64,000 nucleotides of DNA from Gymnogyps californianus (Eukaryota > Chordata > Aves > Accipitriformes > Cathartidae): NCBI RefSeq assembly GCF_018139145.2, contig NC_059478.1:16537001-16601000 (forward strand), read 5' to 3'. Under the pieces are notes generated by a model. The model was not told where the DNA came from and made no database searches. It saw only the letters and a program-made list of their open reading frames with translations. Positions within the stretch are counted from its first letter, which is position 1, and every line of letters begins with the position of its first letter. Shown here one piece after another: positions 27,076 to 39,899 of the stretch. The position numbers and the translations under genes are program-made.

Positions 27076-27355
27076 TGTGCTGGTTTTGGCTGGGATAGAG
27101 TTAACTTTCTTCACAGTAGCTGGTGTGGGGCTATGTTTTGGATTTGTGCTGAAAACAGTGCTGATAGATAATACAGGGATGTTTTCATTATTGCCGAGCA
27201 GTGCTTACACAGAGTCAAGGCCTTTTCTGCTTCTCACACCACCCCACCAGTGAGGAGGCTGAGGGGGCACAAGAAGCTGGGAGGGGACACAGCCGGGACA
27301 GCTGACCCCAACTGCCCAAAGGGATATTCCATACCATAGGACATCATGCTCAGCA

Positions 27356-27361
27356 TATAAA
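27356..27361 (+). promoter_or_regulatory. LTR TATA box
   Basis: TATAAA within CAGCATATAAAGCTGG, about 280 bp into the LTR. The same motif is intact in the opposite LTR at 39618-39623, so the core promoter has survived in both copies. Confidence 0.7.
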
Positions 27362-27542
27362 GCTGGGGGAAGAAAAAGGAAGGGGGGGACGTTCGGAGTG
27401 ATGGCGTTTGTCCTCCCAAGTCACCGTTACGCATGATGGAGCCCTGCTTTCCTGGAGATGGCTGAACACCTGCCTGCCGATGGGAAGTGGTGAATGAATT
27501 CCTGGTTTTGCTTTGCTTGTGTGTGCGGCTTTTGCTTTACCT

Positions 27543-27548
27543 ATTAAA
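27543..27548 (+). terminator. LTR polyadenylation signal ATTAAA
   Basis: ATTAAA lies downstream of the TATA box, at the place expected for the R region of the LTR. The related LTR at 39.3 kb has GTTAAA at the aligned position, so one of the two copies has changed here. Confidence 0.55.
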
Positions 27549-27674
27549 CTGTCTTTATCTCAAGCCACGAGTTTTCTCACTTTTACTCTTCCAATTCTCT
27601 CCCCCACCCCAGCAGGGGGGAGTGAGCGAGTGGCTGTGTGGTGCTCAGTTGCCGGCTGGGGTTAAACCACGACA

Positions 27675-28432
27675 CTTGAACAGCAACAAAATACTGTATG
27701 ACCCCTAACCAGCCTCAGAAGTTATTCATTGTGTACGATCATTATTTTTGTTCCACTGACAGCTTTGGTGCAATGAGTCTTTTATACAAAGTGACATGTA
27801 CTTAGAGTGTAAAGACCCGAATTGCTCAGTGGGAGTGGATTAGCACCCGGCCTGGGAAGCAGGGAGCCACAGAGAGTTATTCCCATCCCTTTTGTGTTTG
27901 GAGTGAGCCAGCGACAACAGGGTGCTGCAAACGTCAGTGCCAGCCTTTCAGCCCGGGACCACGAGCCTGGCTGGCTCCCACTTTTTAAAGGACCCTGCTC
28001 CCTCCGTGCCATCAAATCTCACCCCGAGTGGCAGCAATGTCCAAAAGAAACCCAGCACTGGTCACCTGTCAAGCCCCTTCCAGCCGTCCCCAAAAATGCT
28101 GCAGGGTCCAGGCTGCATCCAGACCCTCCTCTCCTGTCCAGGCTCAAACCATGTCATGCCTGAGCTTCTAAAGTGCCACTGTCCTCAGCGGTAAATGCTG
28201 ATACTCAACATAACAGCCCTCCTCTGCAGACCTCAGGTGAGGAAATGGGGATAAAATGACACAGAAAGTGGAACGGAAACCACTCTCGGTTTGCAGCTTT
28301 CCCCAGCAAGGAAGAAGATGGCAATAGGGACAACATTCTTGAGTTTTTCACAGTTTTCAACATTAACTAAATTCTCTGCAAATAAAGATGACTGGCCCTT
28401 ACTCTTCAGTTCTCACAGGATCAGGCCCAAAG
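27675..28432. other. Spacer between LTR and CR1, no gene recognised
   Basis: A moderately GC-rich stretch at about 27840-28190 carries overlapping + frames of 113 and 90 codons and a - frame of 77 codons, none recognised. No repeat is identifiable. It would be the first DNA transcribed beyond the LTR if the LTR polyadenylation signal were skipped. Confidence 0.5.
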
Positions 28433-28775
28433 AAACTGCTTATAAATACCTGATGGGAGGGAGCAAAGACAACAGAGCCGGACTCTTCTTAGTGGTGCCC
28501 AGTGGAAGGATGAGCAGCAACAGGCACAAGCTGAAACACAAGGAATTTCACTTAAACATAAGAAAAAAATATTTTTACGGTGGGAGCGATCAAACGTAGG
28601 AACAGCTTGACCAGAGAGGTGGTGGACTCTTCATCCCTGGAGATCTTCAGAACCCAGTTGGCCACAGCCTGGAGTAACCTGCTGTAGGTGACCCTGCTCT
28701 GAGCAGGGGGTCAGACTGGATGGTCTCCAGACATCCTTTCCCATCTCAACCACTCTGTGATTTGGTGATTCTGTA
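28433..28775 (+). mobile_element. CR1 LINE, 5'-truncated 3' end
   Basis: About 340 bp match the 3' end of avian CR1. The recognisable blocks, in order, are ATACCTGATGGGAGGGAGCA, AGTGGTGCCCAGTG, GGCACAAGCTGAAACACA, AACAGCTTGACCAGAGAGGT, GGAGATCTTCAGAACCC, GACCCTGCTCTGAGCAGGGG and GATGGTCTCCAGA. It ends with ATTCTGTA at 28768-28775, the terminal octamer class (ATTCTRTG) that replaces a poly(A) tail in CR1. Nearly all of ORF2 is missing, as is usual for CR1 copies. It is not autonomous. CR1 makes little or no target-site duplication, and none is seen. Confidence 0.93.
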
Positions 28776-31700
28776 AATTAGCGTCATTTTGACACTGAGC
28801 CTGATCTCACCTTTCATGATACAAAAAAATATTGATAAAGAAAGCCGATAAGTAAAAATATGGAACTGGGGTATTTTTTAAGACTCCCTGTCTTCCACTT
28901 GTTACATTTCCAAAGATATACTGCTTCCTTCAAACTGTTCCTCATGCTCAAGTGGCAGCAGCCCATAAATATCTCTGGTTTCCTTAAAACTGCTTTGATT
29001 TACTTCCTTCAAAAAGAAAAAATAAAGAAACCACCCATGCTGAGACCATGCTGAACTTATGCTGGCTCAACTACCTCCATCTTTCGTATTTTAAATGTTT
29101 TGGAATTAGGTCACCTCTTTACCTCATATTTGAGCAATGCCTGGTGTAGTGAGGTCCATGTTGAAAACCAGGATTTCTAGGCGTATCTCTACTAGCAGTA
29201 ATAATTACTTTATTCTGAGAACAACCTTGATACGTGAAATTCTTCAATAATATCTTTGCTTCTTCCTCCCAGACCAGTATCTTTCACGTTAGTGTTTATG
29301 ACAAGTTTGGCATTTATACATCAAATGGTATTGAGCTTTTATTTGATAGCTTTTAGCCTTTTTACCTCGACATTGAATTCTTGCGATATTCTATGGCTAT
29401 TCTGACAACTTTTTATCATAATGTTTTATTGTGCACCTAACTTATTTTTTATAATAATTTTGACGCAATTTTGGTACCTTTTGCCAGCAGTAGAAAATAT
29501 TTTCTAGTAATTGTAATGATTTCTTTTCACTTCGCTTTGCTGGCAATGTTCTAATCCTGTAGGTAGCTTTCTGCATTGTTTTTAACCCTGCAGGGAGTAA
29601 TGACTGTGTGACATATTCAACAAAGGAACCATTTACAGTAAAAGGACATTGTTCCATTACTTATATTAAGAAACAAAGACAAAAAACAAGACAGGGAAAT
29701 AGAGTAAACCCAACTGTATCTGTACAGCTAATGTTTGATATTTGTCAGAAAGACGTAACAGAGTTGTTGTTCTCTGTATGCAGACAGTGGAATCAATACT
29801 ATTCTACAAATAAACCTATGACAAAGAAGAAAAAGTTGTTCGTTGCTTATTAATGCCCAGTAATGTTACATGCTCTATATACGTCAAGCAAAATGCAAAC
29901 CCCAGTCTCACACAGCAAGGAACGCAACGACGAAAGAATTATTTACTACTGTATCTTTAATGCCCTACTGACTGTCTTGCCTGAAAAGTAGCAGCTTGAT
30001 TTTCTTCCTCTCCGTCCTTTCAAACGATGCATGTGTCTGAGAGACAAGATTGCCATGTTACTGCCAATTCTCTAATACACAGTCTTGTACACTGGAAATC
30101 AGTATGGAACACTGCACTCACATCTCCCCTAACTTCTTACAGCCTTTAAATTGCCAGTCTTCTGACTACATTTCTTCAAACAATATTGCCATCTGACTGA
30201 TATCAATCAAACGTATTGCCCTTTGATGTCAGAACTCACAGAGTCATCCCACTTGACTGAATTTTGATTACCTCTGTATTCAGAAAAGTGATGTGTTGTT
30301 CTTCAAAAAATAAAAAAGCGTAGCTACTGTGTATATTTAATAAAAGGACTATTGGCTCCTGTATTAGGAAAATAATGCCAAAAACATTAACTTTGAGATT
30401 CCAACTTTGCGTGCATGTTTTGCTTCCTGAGTGGAGGTAAATTTTTTTATAGTGTAGTATGGAATGAAGAATAAACATTTAGAGATTTAACTTCTAATAT
30501 CAGGTTTTCATCTCTTGTGGCTCCCAAATTTCCTACATCCCACTAGTCCTACAGTACCAGTACAGAAAGGGACGTGCACCCTGTTATGATGTCCAGTGCT
30601 ATTCCATATGTATCACAGCAGGGGAGATGCTACCACCCATCTTTTTTTTTTTTTTTTAATTTTAACCGGTTGTACGTTAAAGCATGATTCAAAGACAGAA
30701 GCTTTTGCTCAACAGGAAAAAAAAAAAACAGATATCAGATTCCTTATTAAGTCAGATGCAAAAAACTGCAGTAGCAGAGACGCAAATGATGGGAGTCCAA
30801 CTAAAAGCCTCAAAAACACTGATCATAACTGCTGCATTCAGTCAAGTCCATGTGGAAATTAAGAGAGACCAGATAGCTTACAATGAAACATCACAAAAGA
30901 AATGGTCTATGAAACTGTGCTGAAAACTAGACTCATAACTTGGAGGTTCTCTGATGCTAGGGATTTGGGGTTTGGAGTGGGGTTTTTTTGCATTTATGTT
31001 TTTCCTGTGCTTTAACCCCTGAAGTATTCTCTTTCTCTGTGTTCTTCTCTTTGCTTCAACGAATGCATACCTTTCCCTCAACAAAATAATAGACAATTGC
31101 AAAAATTACATCCATTGCTACCACACCCACCTCCATCCCTCCACCCTGCCAGAATGAAGGCAAGAATAGCAGACTTGTATGTCTGTAAGTCAGAAGAAGA
31201 AATTTCAGCAGAATTACCTTTGCAAGCAGATATTTTAAAAGCTGTCCAAACAGATAGAGCCATTGGCCATCTTTCAGTCTGAGGCTGAGCTTAAGTATAT
31301 GTTGTTCTACTCCTGAAAAGGAAAGAAAGGCCAGTTCCAGGACATGAGGTCAAAGATAGTCCAAGCATATTGAAGATAACTGTTTGCAGAGCAGGTAGAG
31401 ACTAGCAACAATCACTTTCTCCTTAAATGTTTAAAGGGCTGAGGAGATAGGGAAGATTTGCAACCTTAAGAAGGAGACAACCCAAGTCAACATCAGGTGG
31501 AAACGGTTCCCAAACCTGTGGATATCAGTACTAAAAAGATTAGTTTCAAAAGATCCCTTCTAAGAGATAGGACCTCAGGCAGCTAAAATTCTAGTCTTTC
31601 TAGAGAAAAACATCTTTTGATACTAAACTACTAGTAACAAAAAAAGAAAAAAAGAAAAAGGAGAACAACCAACAACCTTCTGTACCTTCCTAAGCTTCCT

Positions 31701-32930
31701 TTTTGGTCTTTTATGTAACTGAGTGGGTTGTAACCGTTCTTGACTTGTTTATTGGTATACCTGCATTACAGTACCTACCCCAGCATGCTTCTTAGACTCA
31801 CTAAATTAGCAGTTTCTATGGTCTGTTTCAGACAGCATTGACTGTCTTTTGCTTATGTCCCTCATGAAAATTCAAGTCTTTTGCAATGCTTAGCTTTTGC
31901 TGCACTCTCACTCCATCACTGTTGCCAATACATAAAGTTCCTTAGCACATCAGGGCAGACAAACTGTTTCTCTGGATGGCTCATTTTTCGAGAAATGACA
32001 TGTGTCACAAAGCACCTCAGACTCCTTAAACCCTGCATTCATTCCCAGCCAGTCAATATATTCTCGTGCCCTTGTATATAACCTTCAGTCCTTGAAAGGA
32101 AGAAGAATTAACTTTTATAAAATCAATCCTCAGTGTTCCTAGTGTAACTGACTGTACTGTCACACCTAAAGTCTCTGCTTCTTCAAACAGCCTCCTCGTC
32201 CTTTAGGGGGAAAAAAAAAGGGTAACACCTACTTTCTTAATTCGCACCCTCAGAATAAGCATAAGTATTTATGGAGGTAGCAAAACTCTATGCCTTCAGA
32301 ATTATGTCCTCCTTTTGCTGGAGACAGACACTCTGAACACTCACAGCATCATTTTCCATTTCTGGGCCAGGCAAACTGCTCCAGCCACTCTTCGCTGAGT
32401 CTGATCACGCAATGAGACTTGCTTGAGGCTATACATAATTCTTAAAATTGTACTTTGAAGAATGATTTTAACTCAAAAGGGTGGTGGATTTTTTTTCATT
32501 TTGGTCTAAATGGCTTATGGTGACACATATTTCTATTGGTCAGCTAAATGAAAAGATTGGATCTGCCAGACATTACAGTACATGCGTAGTGCCGATCAGA
32601 AAAAAACCCAAGATTTACAACTGTGTGGGTAGTTTCTATCTCTGTTAGTCTTCTTTCTTAGTTTGCCTTTTCTAAGGCCATTAAAAACTTTTGAGTTGTA
32701 CTTATGACACAACTTCTAATACATTGAGAGAGAAATATCAGTATGAGGTTTCTTTGCTTCTTCAAAGTGCTGTTCTCACAGACACACAGGCTCCCATCCC
32801 ACAAGGAAACATTTCATGCGCTCGGTATCCATCACAAACGCTCCACTTACTATCCCAGTTTTATTGCCTGGCTGAGCATGTTTAAGCAGAAACACCAGGG
32901 AAAAACACCAGGTGCCGAGGCAAAGACCTC
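28776..32930. other. AT-rich intergenic DNA, no gene recognised
   Basis: No gene or confident repeat. A T16 tract lies at 30642-30657, an A11-type tract at about 30718-30729 and an A/G-rich run at about 31638-31662. Frames are at most about 100 codons and unrecognised. Confidence 0.55.
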
Positions 32931-32981
32931 GGGAGCGGAGGCGAGCAGGGAGCGGAGGCGAGCAGGGAGCGGAGGCGAGCA
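32931..32981. repeat. 17-bp GC-rich minisatellite, three perfect copies
   Basis: GGGAGCGGAGGCGAGCA is repeated head to tail at 32931-32947, 32948-32964 and 32965-32981 with no mismatch. It opens a short GC- and CpG-rich patch (to about 33105) within AT-rich DNA. It sits inside the longest + frame of the window (204 codons, 32743-33357), where it encodes a repeated Arg/Gly/Glu/Ser tract. Because 17 is not a multiple of three, each copy is read in a different phase, which argues that the frame is open by chance. Perfect identity of the copies suggests recent expansion. Confidence 0.9.
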
Positions 32982-35900
32982 GGGCTGCCCTCGGGCTCCT
33001 CAGCGGGGGCCGACGTGGCAGAGCCGCCCCTGCCACCCGCCAGCCGTCACATTCTGCACCGGGGCATGGTCCAGGCGCACAGCAAGGGAGGGTGCTCGCC
33101 TGAACCAGGAAACCACAATGCTCATTGCATTAGGAAATGGATTTCCATTTGGAAGCAAAAAAGGCTGTAGTGTTACAAGATCATTGTATTTCCTGTTTCC
33201 CCAGCTCCTCACTGGCCCAGCCTCTCTCCTTTCTTCTTTTTTTAATCTAGGAATGCATTTATTTGCCTTTGACCATAAACAAAGAAGAATATACAGAGAG
33301 CTCAAGCATCAAAATCCTTCAATCTATAACCACATGTATGAAGTGCTTAACAACTAGCACAAAAGAGCTCCTGAATGACAGTAAGAAAAGCACAAATGTG
33401 ACTGAAATGGCATCTACAAAATTAAGACTCAAATCTTTGGCACTTCCTAAAAGCATTGGTTGCAAGAAAATTGCACTAGTGGTGCACTAGCATGGGGAGC
33501 AACCCTCCTCCAAGTCACTGACAAAATAGCCCACTGGTGGATGACTGGTAGATTTTGCATCATTCAGAAAAAAATTAAAAATAAAATTTGAGGAGCTGAG
33601 CATAGTATATAATAATATTGAGTGGTTATTATGTTCTCGTCATTTGTTAGAAAGCTGTTAGAAGATGACATCTGCTTTTTAGAAGAAAACCATACTTAAA
33701 TGGGGCTTATATCACTTAAGCGTAAGTAATAATTTTTTAAGGCATGCTCAGTCACTAATTTTTCAGACATATTTCTTCTTTTCCCTTCTGACAGCCTAAC
33801 CATAAATCTGTTGTTGCAAATCCGATGGATACCACTCCATTCTCCGTAGGAGTCATGGTCTACTTACAGATCAGAAGGCACTTCCACCATAAGGTCCAAA
33901 TCATGATTTGGCTTTTCAACACTCCTAAAACACCAGTGTCCTACTTCCTTCTTCAGCCCAATCCCAACCTCTTAAATAATTGAGTCCAAGTTTCCACGTT
34001 ATGTGGAAGCTAGAATCATAGCTATTTAAAAGAATGCAAAGAAATTAAACACAGTATGTCATTTTAGAACAGGGTCACTCCTCAGATATTAATGACAATT
34101 AGGATACTCAGAGATATGCAGGCTATGGACTGGTTTAATGAGGAGAAAATCCATAACCTCACCCAGAAGATGCTCTAGACAGTGCAGGAAAGGTACAAAA
34201 TCCAAAAATTAAAAATCTACCTGAAGGCGGCTCATCCATCCACAGAGTGATTAGTGTGGGGTTGGTTGCAACAGCCAGTTCTTTACTAAAGTCTACTGAG
34301 TACAGAGTAATACAGAGATAATATGAAAGTTTCTTCTGGTGTTCTTTAGGGAATTAATGGAAAACCTAGAGAATAATTAAATAATATTTTGGTTGGCTGG
34401 GATGTCCATTTCAGCAATTCAGAGGACAAAATATTAACTTGAGAAGCTACTTGCAGGAAGTTTCAAAAGTCAAGCACAAAAGAGGCTAGCACCAGAGGAT
34501 ACAGTAAAAAATTAGTTTAGCCTATGATCCAGAGTACTGTATTGTTCTTTAAAAGCTTACACAATGCTGGAGAACTGTATGCTGTGCTGCCAGCAAACAG
34601 TTTCAACAATATGCTTTTGGAATGGCAGTTCTTGCTTTTGGTGCTCATTTAAAACTGGCTCGTGTTTCTTTTGTACCATGGCTCATCATTTTTTGCTGTT
34701 CTGGACCAATTCTTTCCTTCTTGATTTGATGTTTCCTGGATGCTCAGTCTTCAAACAACTTATCTTTTAATTGTCACATTAAACACAGCACAGCAGTACT
34801 ACTTTTTGGTATTGTCCTTAAGTAGTATTTTTTGAAGCCCTGTCAGAGGGACTGACCTTCCACTCTCTTGCCTTGAGTCAATGGGTTGTCACTAAAGTCT
34901 ATGCTGAGCCTTTTCTCTTTACAGACTTTTCCATCCCTGTATTTTGTCCCTGAAGGCTGCTAACTTCCCAAAAGTCAACAGAGCATCACCTCTTACTGAT
35001 GGTGCTACAGGCCAACACATCCAGGTACATACAGCATAATTACACTCCCATGCAAACAATAGGTGTTTTATCCCAGTGAGGGGTTTTACAAACCGTGTAG
35101 TTACCAATACTTCATTTCAGTTCTTAGCTGCTGTGGCAATTACTCCCAGGAAAACTAAGCATAAAGGCTCAATTTTACCCTTCACCAGTTCAGAACCGAT
35201 TGTTTTATGAACTCCATTGGGAAATATTTGTTTATGGACACATTCCTCTGGACCAGAATATTTGTATTTCTCTACTGTTGGTTAGGATTTCTCTCCAAAC
35301 CCTGACCCACTACGCCCACCTCTGGACAGATAACAGCACAGGCCAGGCGCTATTATTTAATTGCAGCTACACAACACAATAATTTTGAGTCTATTATTCC
35401 CATTCTGCAAGGTCTTGTCAAAAATTAGCTTTTAAAACAGTGATATACTCAGGCAGTCTAAGTCCTGAAAAGATACACATTGGCTGTTTTAATCAGGAAA
35501 CTCAGAAAAGTTTTAGCCGCATAAAGTATTTTAAGCTAAAAAAACCCAAAGAACAAACCATTGTGTAGCTGTCTTTGTGACCAACTCTGCACTGCCTTGG
35601 CCCATTTCAGGGGAGCATCTCTGTTCAGGAAAGCAATCATGGACAAGTTCGAAATAAGCACTTGCTTAGGTGCTATCCTGAAAGTAGGCAATATTCAGGC
35701 AGTTTTTATAAATCGGCAGCCTTATGAAGGTTTGGACAATCTGTATTTTTGCCTTTCTGTTTTCGAATGCAGAATACAAGCCCAGCAGTCATTACAAAAC
35801 ATTGCCAACTGTGGAGTGATGAGGGCAAATACTGATAGAGGGACTTTACCTGCTTCTGGTTCCAGCTGTGCAATGTACCCACATCTCATACATACAGAGG

Positions 35901-38900
35901 AGGTGAATCTCCCATTTCATTCATTATTACACCCCTGATCTTAAGACTTTCTAGATTTTTTGCTAGGAATATGCATTTTCAAACAAAGCGTACTCCAAGC
36001 TATCCCTTTGACAGCATATGGACCACCACAGCAGTTCCTGGAAATCTTTGTTCCTCGCAGCAGGTTCAGCCTACTCCAGTACTCCTGCACAGGTACGTAA
36101 GAGCTTGCAAGACAGGATGATACATGGCACTGAATATTGCTGTGAAGAGAGAAGTATTCTCACTCATGCATGCATGTGCAATAATGTGCTGCAATCACCA
36201 ACAGTCCTTTCTATTTAAAATTTTACTCCCTTCTCATATCACCTCCAAGGACCAGTAGAATAATAGAGATATCTGCAAAGGGGAGCAAGAGATCTTTACA
36301 GATCCTCCTGCCCTACCGTAATTTACTGCCTTTACATCCCATCCTGATGGCTGGTTGCTTCCTTCATCACCACCATGCTTTTTCCATTATGACAGAAAAC
36401 GATGAGGCAAGAGGAAAAGACCTGCAATCACAAAGCAACCCAGCGATAGCCCAGCTAATAACATGAAATAAAATGCATTGTGCTTCCCTGCTCCTGTGAG
36501 AGAAAATGATGAAGCACAAACCCCGCTCTCATCATTCAGCAGTCTGGCTTAAGGAAAAAAAAAAAAAGAAAAGAGACACCACATGACAGCTGAAGAAAAA
36601 GATTTTGGACTATGTCACAGAAATTGTTCTATTTTCTGTATTACATAACCAACCGTTTTTAGGTCTGTCTTTGTACCCACCCCTGTGAAGTTGTCAGACC
36701 TGATAAAAGCGAAGGGATACTACAGTATTTGACAATAAATCACATTCTTGGCAAGCAGTAACAGCCATCATGTTTCAGAAAGCACATGCATGTTCTGTTT
36801 TGCATGTGGATTATTCCCTCCAATAACTCGCAATCAAACTTCTCCTCGTTGCATTTTCTATACTCCAAGAAAAACATTGATGAGTGTAACGTGGGAAGAC
36901 AGTTGCTGCCTTCTGTTTACTTATTTGCTATAAGACTGCTCAAAACAGCAACAACTTTATTGTGTTTAGTCTTTTTCCCAAAAACTAAATTGTTAGAAAT
37001 ATAATCCAATAAAATAAAAAATGTCTTTGCAGTCCATTTCATGATTTTTCATTAAAAAAATTTTTTTGAGCAGACTTTTACCATTTTTTCCAAAACCAAA
37101 AAGAAGTATTTATCACTTTCCACAAAAACAAAAAACAAAAAAGGTTTGAAAAGCTCTGACTTCCAACAATCTATTGCCCTTCATCATCTTTTCTAACAAT
37201 GGCTGGATTTTGTAATCCAAACTTTTATTTATTCCTTAAGCAGTCTGACTTCTTGGAGAAATACAAGAGAGCAGCCAAAACCAGCCTGAAAAGCCAGAGG
37301 GGCCGCCAGAGCCCCTCCAGGTACAACGCTAACTGACGCACGGTCCAATGCCGCACAGCCCCGCGTGCCGACGTGAGATGGGGTACACAGCGCCTGGCAG
37401 GGCCAGCCACCCAAAAAGCGCTTTGCATGCAGATGTGCAGAGCCTCTTGCAGCAAGAGGTGACACGCCATCACATGCGTTGAGTCACACTTGATCCGCAC
37501 AGTGCTTTCAAATGGGAAGGGCTGAGCTGTTCTCCCCCCAGCCTGCGCCACAGGATTCTCTGAGCTCTCCAAGAAAGTGAGGAGTTTTCAGTCTCTGCTA
37601 CTCTGTCTCCAAGCGCTCGATCTGAACAAAAACGGAGTACCCTCGGGATCACAGAGGGAAGAGATCTAAACCGCTTCTGCCAAAGGCATTACCAGACTTT
37701 CCCGTTTTTCACTCCTATGATTTCATAATTAAGTAAACACCATTTTTTAAGAATACTGCAAAGCATTGGGTACAAGCTGAGTAGGTATATTATCAACTTA
37801 CGGTTTTTTCTTCAAATTACTTCTTTCCATCTTAAACACATATTACATTCAATTTGCATTACTTTTTTTTTTTTTTGTTATTTGTGTTATCTCTGCCTTA
37901 CTGTGCATACAGAGAGTACATATTCTTTGCTATTTTATAGAGGAGCTCTTTGAAAATAAGCAAAGGCAAAAGTCAATTTATGAGATACAGAAGTGTATTA
38001 GCCCCTGAAATTGTAGCTTCCCATATTACTGTAGGTCCACATTTCTTTGCAGCATTTTCATTTTTATCAGTGTTTCATCAGAGCACAATGATAAACGGAT
38101 GTTGCATACCCCCAGGCTCACAAGCAGTTGAGAAAAGATCTGCCATTACAGGAATATACAAATGCTAGATTTTTAATAAATACACTGTGTCATGCAGCTG
38201 TGTATAGCAGACATATATAACATATTAGTATTAGAGGCACATGCATATTATATAACTTCATTCTAATAATGCATTTATACCCTGCTTTATTCAAACTCTA
38301 TGTGATGAGCTTAATTAGAGACAAATTAAGAAGTGCACAACAATCTTCAGCTCAGAGGCCAGTACCTACTGTGGTGGCCTTCTGCACAGGGATGAATTTT
38401 CTACTTAAAAACCACTGTGCACCGTAATTTGGAAGGAAATAACCTCCTTTGTCATGTTTGCATCTATCCAGCAAAAGGAAGTTAGCGATTAATGCTTGAG
38501 ATATTTTCCACAACAAAAGAATCCGTTTCCTCCATACACTTTGATTTACTCTCTCTTATTTTTGTGTTGTATTTTGATGAAGGACATTGTACCTGTCTAT
38601 CAGGCCTGGTCTTAATCTTCGTAACTAACCCAGCTCCTGAAATACTCAGGCTTCATGCAAACCATTAGTATTTGTATACAACCATATTACCAGCTGCTGC
38701 AGAAATAAAGCAGCTCCTTGCAGCCAGGCTACCCTTTTAGAAAGCCTCAATATTTTCTCTTATAGGCAGAAATATAATCAAGACAAGGCACCAGAATTCA
38801 TCCTGCAAAGCGATATTCATTGTATAACTTTATGGCAGCAGCTTTATTTCCTGCCAGTTGCCAATATATTGGATCACAAGTTGCTTTCTCTCAAAATCAG

Positions 38901-39304
38901 TACAACTGAGTTTTTCCTTACAGGGTTTTCCAATACACCCAGTAACGGGGAGAGTCCCCTGTTCAGTGTCACACAGCGGGATGGTTTGCCAGGGAGGGGT
39001 GCGAGGGGCAGCAGTGGAGGTGCGGGGGCTTGCCCTGCCACCGCCGCGACTGAGCCGGGTACCATCTCATGCAGGCACGAACACCCACCTGGCAGGGATC
39101 CAGCCCATCCTGATTACAAGTCCATGCCTTCCTAAAAACACCGAGCACGCAAAGCGCTCCCTTTTCCGTCCTGGGGGCTCACTGCACAGGAGCCAAAATC
39201 CTAAACCTCCACTGTCGCCTCGGTCTTCTTCCCATCTTCCCTTCCCCTCTTGGCTATTTCTACCTCGAGCTATCTCAGCAGACAGCAGAGACGCCTTGCG
39301 TTTC
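32982..39304. other. Intergenic DNA, no gene recognised
   Basis: After the GC-rich patch ending near 33105 the DNA is AT-rich again. A T14 tract is at 37863-37876. A GC-rich section at about 37240-37570 holds a 115-codon - frame (37225-37572), and another at about 38960-39080 lies close to the second LTR; neither frame is recognised. No other mobile element was identified. Confidence 0.55.
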
Positions 39305-39899
39305 TGTCGTGGTTTAACCCCAGCCGGCAACTGAGCACCGCACAGCCACTTGCTCACTCCCCCCTGCTGGGGTGGGGGAGAGAATTGGAAAAGTAAAAGT
39401 GAGAAAACTCTTGGCTTGAGATAAAGACAGTTTAACAGGTAAAGCAAAAGCTGCACATGCAAGCAAAGCAAAACCAGGAATTCATTCACCACTTCCCATC
39501 GGCAGGCAGGTGTTCAGCCATCTCCAGGAAAGCAGGGCTCCATCACGCGTAACGGTTACTTGGGAAGACAAATGCCATAGCTCTGAACGTCCCCCCCTTC
39601 CTTCTTCTTCCCCCAGCTTTATATGCTGAGCATGATGTCCTATGGTATGGAATATCCCTTTGGGCAGTTGGGGTCAGCTGTCCTGGCTGTGTCCCCTCCC
39701 AGCTTCTTGTGCCCCCCCAGCCTCCTCGCTGGTGGGGTGGGGTGAGAAGCAGAAAAGGCCTTGACTCTGTGTAAGCGCTGCTCAGCAATAATGAAAACAT
39801 CCCTGTATTATCAACAGTATTCTCATACTAAATCCGAAACACAGCACTATACCAGCTACTGTGAAGAAAATTAACTCTATCCCAGCCAAAACCAGGACA
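39305..39899 (-). mobile_element. Solo LTR of the same avian endogenous retrovirus, inverted
   Basis: A 595-bp copy of the LTR at 27.1 kb on the opposite strand; on + it starts TGTCGTGG and ends CCAGGACA. By eye the two differ at about one base in twenty, and the 4-bp length difference is explained by a GATA present once more in the first copy (near 27166). The TATA box is kept (TTTATA on +, 39618-39623), while the polyadenylation signal position reads GTTAAA instead of ATTAAA (39431-39436 on +). Flanking 5-mers GTTTC (39300-39304) and GTCTC (39900-39904) look like a target-site duplication with one change. No internal retroviral sequence adjoins it, so it is solo. Different flanks and duplications show that the two copies inserted independently. 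Confidence 0.9.
39618..39623 (-). promoter_or_regulatory. LTR TATA box (minus strand)
   Basis: TATAAA on the - strand, at the same place as in the LTR at 27.1 kb. If active it would drive transcription towards lower coordinates. Confidence 0.65.

Larger units (their letters stand above)
27076..27674 (+). mobile_element. Solo LTR of an avian endogenous retrovirus
   Basis: A 599-bp element starting TGTGCTGG and ending CACGACA, with the TG...CA ends expected of a retroviral LTR. The 3' end reads as the reverse complement of the TGTCGTGGTTTAACCCC pattern I recognise in many bird genomes. Sense-strand promoter signals are present: a TATA box (TATAAA, 27356-27361) and, 182 bp downstream, an ATTAAA polyadenylation signal at 27543-27548. 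Flanking 5-mers CTTGG (27071-27075) and CTTGA (27675-27679) look like a target-site duplication with one change. There is no primer-binding site, gag, pol or env DNA beside it, so it is a solo LTR left by LTR-LTR recombination. A second copy lies at 39305-39899 in opposite orientation. The 5-bp duplication would suit an ERVL-like group, but I would not fix the family. The TATA box could start transcription towards the CR1 at 28.4 kb. Confidence 0.9.

Noticed and set aside
32743..33357. 204-codon + strand open frame
   Set aside because: Its openness depends on a GC-rich minisatellite read in shifting phase. The flanking residues show no domain and there is no sign of a promoter or splice sites.
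39067..39492. 141-codon - strand frame with a 63-residue part shared with 27487-27675
   Set aside because: The shared part is only the translation of the LTR common to both sites, and the frame crosses the LTR boundary into unrelated DNA. It is not a conserved gene.
27076..39899. The two LTRs as the ends of one complete provirus
   Set aside because: They are in opposite orientation, have different flanking duplications and enclose no gag, pol or env-like sequence.
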